64,000 nt of DNA, taken from the NCBI GenBank assembly GCA_964019165.1, contig OZ025270.1, forward strand, positions 5,711,144 to 5,775,143, given 5' to 3'. Below the pieces are notes generated by a model. The model was not told where the DNA came from. It saw only the letters and a program-made list of their open reading frames with translations, and did not search any database. Below are positions 21,612-33,776 of the stretch, in pieces. The stretch's first letter is position 1, and every line of letters begins with the position of its first letter. Source of the stretch: Mastigias papua (taxonomy: Eukaryota > Cnidaria > Scyphozoa > Rhizostomeae > Mastigiidae). The translations under genes were made by a program, and so were the position numbers.

Positions 21612-22500
21612 TAAGTAGCTTACATTTTTTAATTTAATGTAGATCATACAATAAAGCTAGCATATTCTATATCTTTTTGTTCTGGTAATGCTAGTTATGT
21701 TTGGCATCATGAAAGTGGTACTTGTATTTGAAGAGCTTTCTTCTTGGGACTGGCTTGGATGTGTCCATCTTCAGATATTTTTGATGCATTTCTTGGTGTT
21801 TGTATCCACAGCTATTACCATCTGATCACCTAATGTTGCATTTCAAAGATCTGTCTGTTTTAGTAAACTAGAATGTTGTTTGAAAATCCTTTGAAGTACT
21901 GTTGAACTCATGGAGTGCCATTCCATGTTTGTCACATTGTGACATCTGCCAAAATCACTAGATAAAATTGGCCACCTTATGAGGTTCGTCAAGGAGAAAT
22001 TATTGCAAGCCACATATTGTTATGGCCTAGACCCATTACTTTCAACAAATGCAAAGCAAAAGAAAATCCATGCTTCTGCCTATGCACCATGCTGATTTTT
22101 CAAATAAGTCCCATTGTGACCAATTCTTTGCATAAGAATTTTGATACTAAGCAATGTTCATAGGTTCAGCTTCATAGATAGAGTCCAGAAAAAGTTCCAA
22201 CCTTCCTCTGGCTGTCAAATCTTCAGTATATACTTTCCTCTTTTATGACAATCAAACCTTGCCAAAGTTCTTGAACTCTGCATTGTGTATGTCTCAAAGA
22301 ATTTTTATTGTAGAATGGCTGTGCCTTTCACAGCTAATGTCACATTAATGAAGGTTTTGCTGAAACTGGATTGTTGATACAAATTACTAAACCTTCCTCA
22401 AATGGGACATAGAAAGCAAAATCTTCCTCTGGCTCAGAACCATGGAGACATGACTTTTTCTGAACTCTGCTCATACACCTCATAGACCTCAAAAGCAGGC
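21612..22500. other. Unassigned DNA (intron of the candidate gene or decayed repeat)
   Basis: If the preceding exon is real, this is its first intron. Minus-strand fragments around 22,180-22,500 are open over short distances, but I recognise no domain. Confidence 0.3.
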
Positions 22501-22504
22501 CTCG

Positions 22505-23861
22505 CAGACAGCATAAAAAGAAAAGCATAAAATTTCAGGCTTAGCATAATTTTTGGTAAATTGGTATAAAATATAGTAACTGGGTATGAGTTAGCATAAA
22601 ATTTCATAGGCGTTGAGCTCTAGTATTATATTCCTGAAGAAATACTGGGAGAATAGAGCTGTACTTGTGTAAGCAGGATCTGAGAATTGATGTTGAGAAA
22701 TAATGGTAATAACCCTCTGCACAATAACTCTGCAATTTTGGATGAAGACCAGATTGGATTATCTTTATGGGGGATTCATTATCTTGGCAGCATGCGAAGA
22801 AAAGAAGAAAAAGAGCATTTCTTCAAAATATGAGAGCTATTCACAAGACATGTATTTTACAAGCATTTTGATTTACCTGCAGGCATGTAAATGCCTGGGG
22901 GTTTTGGGGTGTAACACTTGTAGTGACACGTAAACATTGTAACTTAGGCCATTTCTCAGTCAATGCCGATTTTCTTCTTTTCACTCATTTGCACTCACAA
23001 CATCACATGCCTGGGACATCACCGTACGTCACTCCTGTCAGTAAACACCTGGTCATTCCTCTTCTGTTGTTTCACACGCAAACATCACCACATGAATCTT
23101 TTCAACAAACAACTAACAACCACCTAACCCTTCCTCAACGTAATTCGTGTTTATTTTGGGATGTTCTCTGTTTATGTACATATCACTTTTATCTGTAATG
23201 TATAGTCAGTCAGAGTAGAGTCTGAGTACACTCAACATCACCGTCTCTTCTCTCTGCCTCCGGTTTCCAATTGCCCTGAGATTTTCAGGCTGCTGCGTTT
23301 CCCAGCTAATGTTTCAAGGTCATCTGAGTCACAAATTCAGTTTTCACGAACGATATAACTTTTTCCTATCGGGTTCTCCTTCTCAGTATGAAATTCAATG
23401 ATAAAAACATGAAAATTCTATTTTCTAAAATGGCATTTTCTTATGTTTTAGAGGGTGCTACCTCAAAAATTGTTCTGGGGGCAAGCCCCCAAACCCCCAA
23501 TTTTTGGCTCCATAGCTATGACAGATTTAATTGGCACATAGTCTTTGGTCCATTGGTGAAAATTTGTCAAATGCCAGAGTTTCAGACTCTGAATTTGGTT
23601 TCTACATAAACACAATGCTGCTCAGCTGTCTGCAAGCCTGCCTTGTAACAGTAAATTTTCATAGTGAACCATATTAGCTTCAAGCCTCTTACCATAAATG
23701 GCACAACTTAAATCAGCTTATTTGATAAAATACAGCTTCGGTTCCTAAAATATGGAATTCAAGAACTGTTATGAAATAGCGTAAATTCCTTGAGACTGTA
23801 GCATAAAATGGCATAAAATATGGTAGAGAACTAGCATAAATTCATAAAAGAATCCATAAAG
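22505..23861. repeat. Candidate non-autonomous element with AGCATAAAAT-type repeats at both ends
   Basis: The motif AGCATAAAA or GCATAAAAT recurs at about 22,510, 22,524, 22,540 and 22,594, then again at about 23,800, 23,811 and 23,834, in the same orientation at both ends and rarely between. The middle holds a GGGGGCAAGCCCCCAAACCCCC palindrome-like block near 23,478-23,500. I found no target duplication or inverted ends, so the boundaries are approximate and the class is unknown. It sits where the Copia reverse transcriptase should continue, so it may be another insertion into it. Confidence 0.3.
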
Positions 23862-24032
23862 TTTCACTGGGAGGTCTGCAAAAGCCACTTAGGTGCAAAA
23901 ATGGGAAATCATCACAGTGTGGCATCACAGTGTGACCAGTAGGAATATGTACTTTTGCAATAACAGTTATTGGCTCCGGATGGTATAGCTGAGTTGAGAA
24001 GAGAAAAAGCAATCCACTTGTAAATATGATTG

Positions 24033-24420
24033 TCAATTTTCAATCACTTCCTGTCTGAAAGAAGTTGCCCCAGGCATTAAAATATCGTCCACATGAATAA
24101 TAAAAGCACCAGCAAGATTATTTTTGTACCACATAAATGCAGCTTTATCAATCTCAGATTGTTTACAGCCTAACTTCAAAAGTTCACCTTTAAGTGATAA
24201 ATGCCAAGAGCAAGCAGCATCACATAGGCCATAGGCAGATTTCCTCATGGGCCAAATCTTTCCTTCTATTTTAGCATCTTCTGGTGGTTCTAAATTTACT
24301 TCTTGTTCTATCTTGTTACCTTGTAGGAATGCCCACTTCACATACACAGTTTCTGTTTTCCAGCTCTCAATTGAAACTATGGCTAAAGCTGATTGTAATG
24401 TAGCTTTACGGGTTGTAGGC
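24033..24420 (-). pseudogene. Copia reverse transcriptase, distal half
   Basis: About 127 codons on the minus strand read TLQSALAI, KWAFLQG, EVNLEPPEDAK, KSAYGLCDAACSWHL and FIIHVDDILMPGA. This is the Copia RT core: an FLQG segment, the YGL.DA.R.W block and the YVDD-type active site as HVDD. The 5' half of the same domain lies 23.5 kb away at 47,964-48,358. After HVDD the frame is lost near 24,033 and nothing Copia-like is recognised further along. Confidence 0.8.
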
Positions 24421-24653
24421 ATACTTACTAAAAGATGGAACTACCCAAAACGACCCAGAATGACCCAAAAATAAGCTGAAATGACCCAGAACGACCGATT
24501 ATAGGCCAAAACAATCCAAAAAATAAGCTGAAATGATCCAAAGCATGTTGAAAATGAGAAGACTGTGGACAGCTGAGCATACAGTATCTTGAAGTCATCA
24601 GAGAAAAGGGGGGATGCCAGTCAGACAAAAGATACTTTTTTCTGTTTCCATAT

Positions 24654-24923
24654 TGTTGGGACCGGTACCGCTACCGATACCCCTATCTAAAATTTAATGA
24701 AGGCGTAGGCAAAGAAAACAAAATTGTTGCTTGAACTGTAAGATTTATCACTGTCACTCCATCTCTACAACTACAACTGATACATATGAGAACGTGCAAA
24801 CAGTAAAAAACAACCGTATGAACTGTCAAACTAATATATTTTCCTAACATAAACCAGCCTTGCACAGCAAGCGCGCGCTAATCATGCTGTTCTGCTGCGC
24901 CAAGCGATGCGAGCGCCTTGACA
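24654..24923 (-). repeat. BEL-2 3' LTR
   Basis: 270 bp, beginning TGTTGGGACCGG and ending GCGCCTTGACA on the plus strand. The integrase frame reads about 46 nt into it before stopping. Confidence 0.95.
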
Positions 24924-26571
24924 CCACCCCTTCTTGACTCCCTGGAGTCAAGAATCATGCGCGTGCGCCATTCTGCGTCGCGTGCCGCTGCTCTGCGAGG
25001 CCTCTCCTTTACATTCATTCGTTCCTCATCTTTCCTTTCATGTCTCTCTTCTTGTTTCATTTCGATAGGATACAACTTCTGTAATGGTCTAGAAATGAAT
25101 TCCGGCTTACCTCTTGATATTATACGTACACTTGCTCCTCTCTTTTCTCCATCTTTACCCATTATTATTGTTTCAATTCTTCCAATCTTCCATAGCGATC
25201 TTTTTACATTTTCATCATGCACTAATACGACATCTCCTATACTTACCTCAACTGACCCCTTGCCTTGTATCTTGTGATGTTCCCTCAAATTCACCAGGTA
25301 CTCCTTCCGCCATCGGTTCCAAAAGTGTTCCAGCTTGTTCACTAAATACCTGTACCGTTTTGAAAATAAATTTTCTGTTTCGTTAGATGGTGTATTATCT
25401 TCTGGCAATGCCAACAATATCCTACCGTACATTAAGTGAGAAGGTGTTAAAGCCTCTGAATCGAGTTCTTCGTATATGTAAGTCAAAGGTCTAGAATTGA
25501 TAGTGTTTTCTATTTCAAGAAGTATTGTTCGCAATTCATCTTCAATAAGTTTCGCTTTCCCTATAACCTTTCGCAAACAACGTTTCACTGTTCCCACCAT
25601 ACGTTCAAAGAACCCACCCCACCAGGGTGTTCTTTCTAAATTAAATTTCCAATTTATTCTTTCACTTTGCAAGAAGTTTACAAGAGCTGGGTCTGCTGTA
25701 AGATTGCTCAACATCTTGGCTGCCGCTTTAAATGTTTTTGCATTGTCAGAAATGACGAGTTTAGGCGACCCCCTTCTAGCCACAAACCTACGGAAACACC
25801 GTAGAAATGACTCCGTGGATAAATCTTGGACTATGTCTAAACTAGCTGCACGCGTCACGCAGCATGAAAACAAGGCTACATACATTTTGACCATGTTTCC
25901 GCTCTTATCTTTTACATAGAGGGGACCTGCAAAGTCCACCCCAGTATTACTGAAGGGCTCTGCCTGTTGTACTCGAAAACTTGGCAACGCAGAAGTCTTA
26001 GGCTCGCCATATGCTTTTCCTTCCAAGCGTTTACAGGTTACGCATTTACCTAAAACCCTTTTCACCAATACTCTACCTTTCGGAATCCAATATTTCGTCC
26101 TTATTTCCGCCAATGTCGATCTCGTCTTAAGGTGATTTACTTCCTTATGGCATTTAAGAACTATGAGTATAGCGAACGCGTGGTTCATAGGAATCAATAT
26201 CGGTGTTTTAGTGCCAGGTTCCAGATCTGAATTCTCCATTCTCCCCTTACACTTTAGAATTCCACTTTCCTCATACACTCCCAAGTTCTTAAATAAACAC
26301 TTGTCTTTCTTATCACTCAGGGTAGACTGGGCATCAATGACCCATAATCTTTCCGACCTCTCCATTTCTCCTGCTGATATTTCATTAGTGTTTCTTTCCT
26401 TACCTTCCACTTTGGCTCTAATATTTCCTATAAATCTCAAGACCATTGCAGTAACCCGTAACAATTTATCCATATCACTAAACCTGTCTATATCTATTAC
26501 TGAACCTACCAAACACTTCTTGTCTTCTACTCCCATTAGTACAGTTAAGTCCTTCTTTTGCTCTACTTCTA
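24878..26571 (-). CDS. pol: BEL-2 pol, 3' portion: RNase H end and integrase
   Basis: An open minus-strand frame continuing the BEL-2 reverse transcriptase reading frame across the Gypsy-A insertion. It contains the integrase zinc module (H...H near 26,130-26,160, then CVTCKRLEG), the core with FSNTGVDFAGPL (first Asp), LVISDNAKTFKA (second Asp) and TPWWGGFFERMVGTVKR (Glu), then a DUF5641-like tail (LEHFWNRWRKEYLVNLREHH). It stops inside the 3' LTR. All catalytic residues are present, but the copy cannot be expressed as one protein because of the Gypsy-A insertion. Confidence 0.9.
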
Positions 26572-26764
26572 TGTAATGAATCCAGCATAGCTTTGCGGTA
26601 TACGATGTACAAAATAAAAATCGATGTATTTCCACGCTGGAAGTACGTTAGCTCTAAATTACAACTATAACTGTTACTACACTCTTAATCCACGTCTTCA
26701 CCATTTTCTCTCTCTTTTACGCTCCTCCTAGTTTCTCTCTCGTTCACGCCCTAGCTCCTCCACA
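26572..26764 (-). repeat. Gypsy-A 3' LTR
   Basis: 193 bp, plus-strand start TGTAATGAATCC and end CTCCTCCACA. Confidence 0.95.
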
Positions 26765-26937
26765 CTCCCCTCTCCTAAAACAAATCTAAATGAGCAAAAT
26801 ATAGCAACAAAACATATTGATAGACGTGAATGTCAACAAAACAGTATTTCTTAGTTCTTTTTTTTCTTTCCTGTTTGAAACATAAAGTCAAAGTTTCAGC
26901 ATTGGTGAGAGTCTCTATCTCAGCGACAATAGTACAG

Positions 26938-28105
26938 TTAATAGTCCATTATCGAAATTCCGTAACGCTCTGGTGCCCGTCTATTCCTTCGAAGATTATA
27001 CGGTCTTTCATCGACGTCTAATTCGTGGTCTTCTCGATTCGCGATACGATCCTTTACAATGCAGTCTAGTTCTTCTTCCGAATCGCTCGACTCTAAATCT
27101 ACAACACTATCAACAGTATCATTTAAAGAGTTAGCTGGACTGAAACGCTTTAGACTATTGCAATGAACAAATCGCTTCTTTCCGTCAAACGTGGACTCGA
27201 TCTCACAGTTGTTTTCGATCACGTTTACAACGCGAAACGGTCCAAAGTACCTACAATCTAAACCGGTGGCGCGAAAGTTTTTATAAAGCACCAAATCTCC
27301 GACAATGAGTCTCTTATTTCTTGATGAACGGTGTGCTCGATCATAATTCTCTTTCTGTTTTTCTTGGGACTTATTTATACGACCCGAAACATACTGGCTC
27401 AAGTCTTCTTGGCGCTTTCGCAAGTGAACTAAATATTCATCAGCATCTTTCACTACTTTCTCCTCCCCCTCTTGATTGATAGCGAATGCGAGGTGGGGCT
27501 CGCGACCATACAATAATTCGAACGGTGACACACCAGTACTCTCCTGTTTACTGACTCTATACGCTAAAAGAGCTGAAGGTAATAGAACATCCCAGTTATC
27601 ACGATCTTTGTTCACTTTCATACGCAATAAAACTTTAAGAATACCATTAAAACGCTCGCAAAGTCCGTCGGATTGCGGGTGGTAAGGTGTAGTACGCCGT
27701 TTGTCAATATTAAATAAACTGCACATGCTTTGAAAAAGATGAGATTCGAAGTTACGACGTTGATCCGTTAAAAGTACACTAGGCATTCCGTGGCGAGAAA
27801 AGATTTGCTCAAGAGCCTTCACTACTGTTTTTGCTTCTTGATTCGGTAACGGTTCGGCCTCTGCGTATTTTGTATAATAATCGATAACGGACAAGATATA
27901 GCGATTCCCTTCAGATGTAGTTTTTAACGGTCCGATAATATCTACACCCACCATATAGAACGGTTGTGGCTTTACTTCAATGGGCTTCATTGGGGAACGC
28001 GGCATAGGCACTACCTTATTTTTGGCGCACAATTCACAGCTAGCACAGTATTCTTCAACATCTTTGTGAAAAGAAGGCCAATAGTTAAGTAGATTTTCTA
28101 TTTTA
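26938..28105 (-). pseudogene. pol: Gypsy-A integrase and C-terminus
   Basis: The minus-strand frame after the LINE insertion: the cysteine half of the zinc module (CASCELC), core motifs GVDIIGPLK (first Asp), LTDQRRNFESH (second Asp; DQR replaces the common DQG) and SDGLCERFNG (Glu), then a C-terminal domain with YFGPFRVV (GPY/F type) and an acidic tail (DLESSDSEEEL). The His half of the zinc module lies across the insertion at about 28,330-28,380. Without the inserted piece this would be a complete integrase. Confidence 0.88.
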
Positions 28106-28106
28106 T

Positions 28107-28110
28107 CTTA

Positions 28111-28144
<34 letters not shown>

Positions 28145-28319
28145 CATATTTTAGCTAAATGGAAATTGTTTCTTAAATCTGTTATTTTATATATATATTT
28201 TTTTTGTTTTGTATTTGATATATTGTAATGTAAATGGAGGGCCCCTTGTAAACCAGCATTCGCTGAAGGGCCACCCTCCTTAAACGTATGAAAATGAAAA
28301 TGAAAAAAATGAAATAGAA
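28107..28319 (+). mobile_element. 5'-truncated LINE tail inserted in Gypsy-A integrase
   Basis: About 215 bp of non-Gypsy sequence between the two halves of the integrase zinc module: a run of about 33 T, an AT-rich part, then GGAGGGCCCCTTGTAAACCA and GCTGAAGGGCCACCCTCC followed by an ATGAAAATGAAA-type tail. The GGGCCC...GAAGGGCC hairpin followed by a simple repeat is typical of 3' ends of some Jockey/L2-like LINEs, giving plus orientation. I could not define a target duplication, and the T-run at the other side is unexplained. Confidence 0.55.
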
Positions 28320-31300
28320 ATATCGTTGAACCATATCAAATGTCTTGTGAACACCGAAATGACCGATAGATTCATGAATTTCTTTTAGTACTCTTTTAGC
28401 AAGAAACCGTGGAACTACAATTTGCAATCGCTCTATACCCGTAGCATCAATCCATTTCCTGCATAATAAATCCCTGTCGATACATGAGGAGTCGAAAACG
28501 CGATAAAGGCCTCGTAGATATGGCGAATTCTCAGTAGGTTGATTATCAGGCTTACGATTTGTACTAAGCCAATCCTTAGCTTGTAGAATAGCGGGATCCA
28601 AGGTCTGAGAGGTAGAAAACTCATGACTTGACCAGTTTGATATTTTAATACCTCTTACAGGAGCACGAGAAAGCGCGTCGGCGTGTTGCATTAGGGAACC
28701 TGGACGGTGTACAATAGAATATTCGTACTGCTCAAGTTTCAAAATCCAGCGGGCCAATTTACCGTTTGGGTGCTTAATTTTTCTCAGCCATTCTAAAGCC
28801 TTATGATCTGTAAAAACGTTGATTTTAACACCATAAACATAGGGGTGAAAGTACTGCAAAGCCCAGACGACTGCAAAGGCCTCTTTTTCCGTGGCCGTCC
28901 AATTTTCCTCTGCCGAAGAAAATGCTTTTGATGCGAATGAGATAACTTTTTCGTCTCCTTCTTCCGATGACTGCGCTAAAACTGCACCTACGCCTACATT
29001 ACTCGCATCAGTATATATAATAAATTCACGATTGGAGTCAGGAAAAGCCAAAACTGGACTCGACATTAACTGTTCTTTAAGTTCATTAAACGCTCTTTCA
29101 CAATACTCGTTCCAATTAAACTCGACGTTCTTTTGCGTTAATTTATTTAAAGGCGCGACAATTTCAGTAAATCCAGCCACAAATCTTCTATAATATGAGG
29201 CCATGCCTAAAAATCTACGTAGTTCTGTCAAATCATTAGGTCTCGGAAAATGTTCAATGGCTTCCAGTTTCTTGGGGTCTGGGGAGAGTCCGCCTTCAGA
29301 GATGACAAATCCAAGAAACCTAACTTCATGCTTTGCAAAATAGCACTTCGAAGGTTTAAGACGTAAACCAGCGCGTTTAATTGCCTCGAGAACTTCAATC
29401 AAGTTCTTGCAGTGTTCATCAAAATTTCTACCAACTATCAGGACATCATCCAAATAGACTAAACATTTATTTGGTGTAAGACCATCAAGCACCCTTGCCA
29501 TAAGTCTTTGAAAGGTAGGCACTGCGTTTGAAAGACCAAATGCCATTCGATTAAACTCTAGAAGATTACCCCCTGGAATTACAAATGCAGATTTTTCCTT
29601 GCTAGATTCATCAAGTTCAACTTGCCAGTAGCCCGAAGCTAGGTCTAATGTTGTGAAATAGCTATGGCCTGCTAGTGAATCAATTAAATCGTTGATCTGC
29701 GGCAAAGGATAGGCATCTTTAATAGTTACGTCGTTTACCTTCCGAAAATCGACACACAATCGCCATGTCCCATCTTTTTTCTTTACCAAGACAATTGGAC
29801 TCGCCCATGGGGATTTACTCGGACGGACTACACCATGAGCAAGCATTTCATTAACTTGCTCTTCCACTACAGGCTTTAAAACATTTGGAAGTCGACGCGG
29901 TAGCTGTTTAATAGGAGGGGCTTGTCCTGTGTCTATTTTATGCTTAACAACTGATGTTGCTCCTAGCTCACTTAAATCTTTAGCAAAAAGTAGTTGGTAT
30001 TTTTGCAAAATCTGCTGCATAGTTTTTTTTTTAGTGTCCTGTAGGTGAGATAAATCAAACGAAATCTCATCTCCTTTTACGCTTTTAGCTTCATCCAAAA
30101 CAGGGTCATCTAACTCGACATTTTCCAAAGAACCAATGTTCGTACCACGGTAAAGTTTAACAGCTTCTTTCCCTGGATTAATTATTTGAATAGGCACTGA
30201 CTGTTGATACGGGCGAACAATTACCCTTGCTACAAGTACACCTTTAGTACTAAGCTCATTGTTCGGCTCCAGAATACTTTCGTTAAGGGTAGGATTTGTA
30301 ATAAAAGCCCTGTGCACGACTTCATGTTTCCCTGGTACTACGATATCTTCACTTAGGCTAACACCAATATTATTTATGCTGGACAAATCGCATACGTACA
30401 GCGGCAAATCCTGCTCAGGAAATCTGATTTGCTTTTGCCTCGTATCGATGACAGCCTCGGAGTTTAGCAAACAATCTAATCCCAAAATGATTTCATTGTT
30501 TATATCGTTTGTTACATAAAATTCCTGCTCTATTATAAGTTTATGTGAGAACTCAACAGGCAAAACAACTTTTCCTAAAATCGCAATAGGAGAACTGTTT
30601 GCGGCCTCCGCTACAATGTCTGCAGGAGACAAAACAACTTTACTGTTTGCTTTAATTAGCTCCCACTGACTTTGACCTAGGAGTGAAACTGATGCGCCAG
30701 TGTCAACTACACATAATGATTCCAATGTGTTTACCTTGGCTTCTATCATTATTACTTTCTTCTTATTAGCTGCAGCAGCCGCTGTTAGTCTTATTTTATT
30801 TGGATCTTTTTCTCCATTGTTTGGTATTTGCTTACTTTCACTATTACCCCTAGAGAAACTCTCTGCTGCTCTAGGGCGCACGCTGTTTTCATTATACGAA
30901 AGGCAATTCACGGCAATGTGACCTGCAATGCCACAATTAAAACAAATGGGGGGTTCTCTAACACTACGGTTTGGTCTACTTTGTGCATGGAAATTGCTTC
31001 GTTGACTACCATAATCTGCTCTGCAATATTTAGCAATGTGCCCTTTGCTATTACACTTAAAACAAACTTTATCATTATGAGAAAAGGCATTTCTCGCCAT
31101 ACCATGAGACATTCTAGGCGTGGGGCACTGATAGGCTTGGTGACCCCAGCCATTACATCTAAGACAGACCTTTGCTGCTACGGCTCTGTTTGCTCCAATT
31201 TGAACAACGCCTTCATGCACCAATGTCTCCTCACGCTTACCCAGTGTTTCCATAGTAGAGTTAGCAGCTTCAAATCTTCTTGCAATGAACAGTGCTGCAT

Positions 31301-31814
31301 CCAAATTTTTAGGTGGCTCTTGTAGAAGCTTGTTTTGGGTTGAACGATCCCGTAGGCCTAATATAAACTGGTCCACTAATCGGTGATTATATTCGTCTCC
31401 AGTGAATCCACATTTAGAACCAAATTCTCGCAATGCAACGGCAAAAGAGTCAACAGTCTCTCCTTTTCCTTGTATCCTCCGATTAAACTCGTAGCGCTTA
31501 GCAGTATCTGTTTGGTTTCTTTCAAATAGAACAGTCAAACGATTTACAAAACCAGTCCAAGTCTCCTGTTCACCAAGTTCTACTGACTCTGCTAAGCGAA
31601 AAGCACTTTCGCCTAAATTAAATAGTAAAGCCAATCGTCTCTTTTTTACATCATTAAGTTCTACTGCCTCAAAGTACAAGTTAAGTTTCTTTATAAACAA
31701 AACGAAATCCTCACCAATTCGAAATTTGTCAGGACGACGAAAAAACGAATGCGAAAGTCTAAATTCATCAGCTTGCGGTACTGCAGCAGCTGCCCCTTGT
31801 TCCTCCAACGCCAT
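28320..31814 (-). pseudogene. gag-pol: Gypsy-A Gag-Pol (Gag, protease, RT, RNase H)
   Basis: One open minus-strand frame from Met at 31,814 (MALEEQG; an in-frame upstream Met lies within the leader). Gag core with FIKKLNLYFEA and FNRRIQGKGETVDSF; three CCHC knuckles near 31,165, 31,065 and 30,945 (CLRCNGWGHQAYQC, CFKCNSKGHIAKYC, CFNCGIAGHIAVNC); protease VVDTGAS near 30,710; reverse transcriptase with QLPRRLP, KKKDGTWRLCVDFR and VYLDDVLIV near 29,450; RNase H with YTDASNVGVGAVL and TEKEAFAVVW; then GHFGVHKTF, the His half of the integrase zinc module. The frame runs into the LINE tail and ends in unrelated residues at 28,182. Gag and pol in one frame, unlike Gypsy-1 and Gypsy-B, marks a different Gypsy lineage. 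Confidence 0.92.
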
Positions 31815-31953
31815 TAGTTCAAAACCAGCGAAAATATACTGCAATAGCTGTATTTACAAAGTTAAACAAACAATAGCACTATCGAAAAGTTCAATAAACA
31901 GTCTCAACTCGTGCAACGTGCTTTTCGCATCTTTTAAATCCGCTCCAATCTAT

Positions 31954-31970
31954 CTCGGTGGGACCTCCAA
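31954..31970 (-). promoter_or_regulatory. Gypsy-A primer-binding site (tRNA-Gln type)
   Basis: Directly inside the 5' LTR, minus strand: TGGAGGTCCCACCGAGAT, after a TTT spacer. From memory this is the exact complement of the CCA-bearing 3' end of animal tRNA-Gln. It primes minus-strand DNA synthesis. Confidence 0.65.
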
Positions 31971-31972
31971 AA

Positions 31973-32165
31973 TGTAATGAATCCAGCATAGCTTTGCGGT
32001 ATACGATGTACAAAATAAAAATCGATGTATTTCCACGCTGGAAGTACGTTAGCTCTAAATTACAACTATAACTGTTACTACACTCTTAATCCACGTCTTC
32101 ACCATTTTCTCTCTCTTTTACACTCCTCCTAGTTTCTCTCTCGTTCACGCCCTAGCTCCTCCACA
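31973..32165 (-). repeat. Gypsy-A 5' LTR
   Basis: 193-bp partner of 26,572-26,764. Confidence 0.95.
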
Positions 32166-33776
32166 TCTACCTCTTCCGTTCTTTCAATACACGTATTTCT
32201 GGGCCAAAACTCCTTGCCCTTCGTTAGCCATTCAGGTCCTTCCCACCACATTCTGTTATGCTTCAGTTTCCCAGCTACCATACCTCTACTACCTATGTCT
32301 GCTGGATTATCTTTCCCAGGGCAATGACTCCAAGAGTCCTTATCACTCTTCCCCAAAATTTCATTTGCCCTATGCTTAACAAATTGCTTCCATTCCCCAG
32401 CGTTATTCAACCAAAACAATGCAGTTTTGCTGTCCAGCCAGTACTTGCAAGTTGATATTTCTATTTGGTCGCTTAAGGCATTTTTAACACTGTCCATCAG
32501 ATTAACCAATATTCTCGCAGACATTAATTCCAATCGTGGAATTGAAAGACTCTTAAGAGGTGTAATGCGCGTCTTCGAGCAAACTATCCTTGAACAATTA
32601 CCATTAACACTTTCGCACAAAAGATATATAACTGCGCAATATGCCATGGAGCTCGCGTCTCCGAAACCGTGTAAAGAGTAAATCGCCGCTTCCTCGGTGT
32701 ATGGGTGAATACAACGGGGTACCGAAATGACCTTAGTATCACACAAATCCTTCTCCCATTTCTTCCATTCCTCTTTTAGGCTTAAAGACAAGTCCTCATC
32801 CCAACTTATTTCCTTGGCGCACAATTCCTGAAAAAATGACTTAGCCTTAGCAACAACAGGACTTACTAGCCCTAAGGGATCAAATACTTTAGCCAGTGAG
32901 CTTAATACTGTCCTTTTAGTGACCCGATCATCTACCTCACTTACTTTACCTATGTTCAGGTTAATTTCTAGTTCATCAGACTCCAATTTCCATGGTAGCC
33001 CCAATACTTTCGTCTCACCATGTTTCCCTAATCCTTCAGTATTGTTCAACGTTTCCTTCGCATAGGTTTCCTCACTCTCGCTGCTTTCCTTTGTTTGGGC
33101 GCCCTCATGGTGTGATAGATATTCTCTTACCCCTCGATTGTTCGACTTCCACTTCCTCAAGCGGAATCCCCCTTCCTGCATTCTAGAATCTGCTTTCTCA
33201 TACAAGTCAATGGTCTCTTCTACCGTTCTTGCTCCCGTACACAAATCATCAACAAAGAAAGATTGGACTAATTTCGCTACAAATTCTGGGTCAATATCCT
33301 GAAATTTGGTCACGTGGTTCCTAATGACCGCGTTTAATAAAAAGGGCGAAGCACTAACGCCAAAAACTACGTGCTTAAAACGATATACCACAAGTGACAA
33401 ATCCTTATCGTGTACATCTTCCACCCACAAAAACCGAAGGCAATCTCTGTCTGCCTCATGTATACCTACATTCAAAAATGCCTTCTCTATATCGCCAACC
33501 AACGCAATGTTATTTTCTCTAAACCGAATCAAAATGTCAAACAAAAGCGGAGTCAAATTAGGGCCTACATGCAAGCATTCATTCAATGACGTACCGTTTT
33601 TACCCTCCTTAGATGAAGCATCAAAAACCATGCGAACTTTCGTGGTTTCTGCGTTCTCCCTAACGACAACTTGGCTAGGCATGTAATAAATTGTTTCTCC
33701 CTGTTCTAATTCAGTTACCTTCTCTATGATACCCTTTTCCTCCTGGTCTTGTATTATATCTGAACATTCATCTAAC
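32166..33776 (-). pseudogene. pol: BEL-2 pol, central portion: RT and RNase H-like
   Basis: The minus-strand frame between the two nested Gypsy elements. It starts with DECSDIIQDQEEKGIIE, continuous with the end of the protease-linker frame beyond Gypsy-B, and includes VRMVFDASSKEG, IALVGDIEKAFLNV, YRFKHVVFGVSASPF and the RT active site as FFVDDLCTG (FVDD where BEL-1 has YADD), then the RNase H-like SLHGFGDASSMAYCAVIY and SKTRITPL, and DNPADIGSRG near the end. At the Gypsy-A boundary the frame passes directly into the 24,878-26,571 integrase once the element and one TCTA are discounted. Confidence 0.92.

Larger units (their letters stand above)
26572..32165 (-). mobile_element. Gypsy-A: Ty3/Gypsy retrotransposon inside BEL-2 pol
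   Basis: 193-bp LTRs at 26,572-26,764 and 31,973-32,165 (one A/G difference seen), flanked by TCTA at 26,568-26,571 and 32,166-32,169. Minus orientation. After the 5' LTR (right side) comes TGGAGGTCCCACCGAGAT, which to my knowledge is an 18-nt complement of a tRNA-Gln 3' end. A polypurine tract (AGGAGAGGGGAG) abuts the left LTR. Gag and pol share one long frame. A short LINE tail at about 28,107-28,319 breaks the integrase, so this copy is dead despite young LTRs. Confidence 0.93.

Noticed and set aside
28182..28319. C-terminal extension of the Gypsy-A polyprotein
   Set aside because: These residues are encoded by the inserted LINE tail; integrase resumes beyond it.
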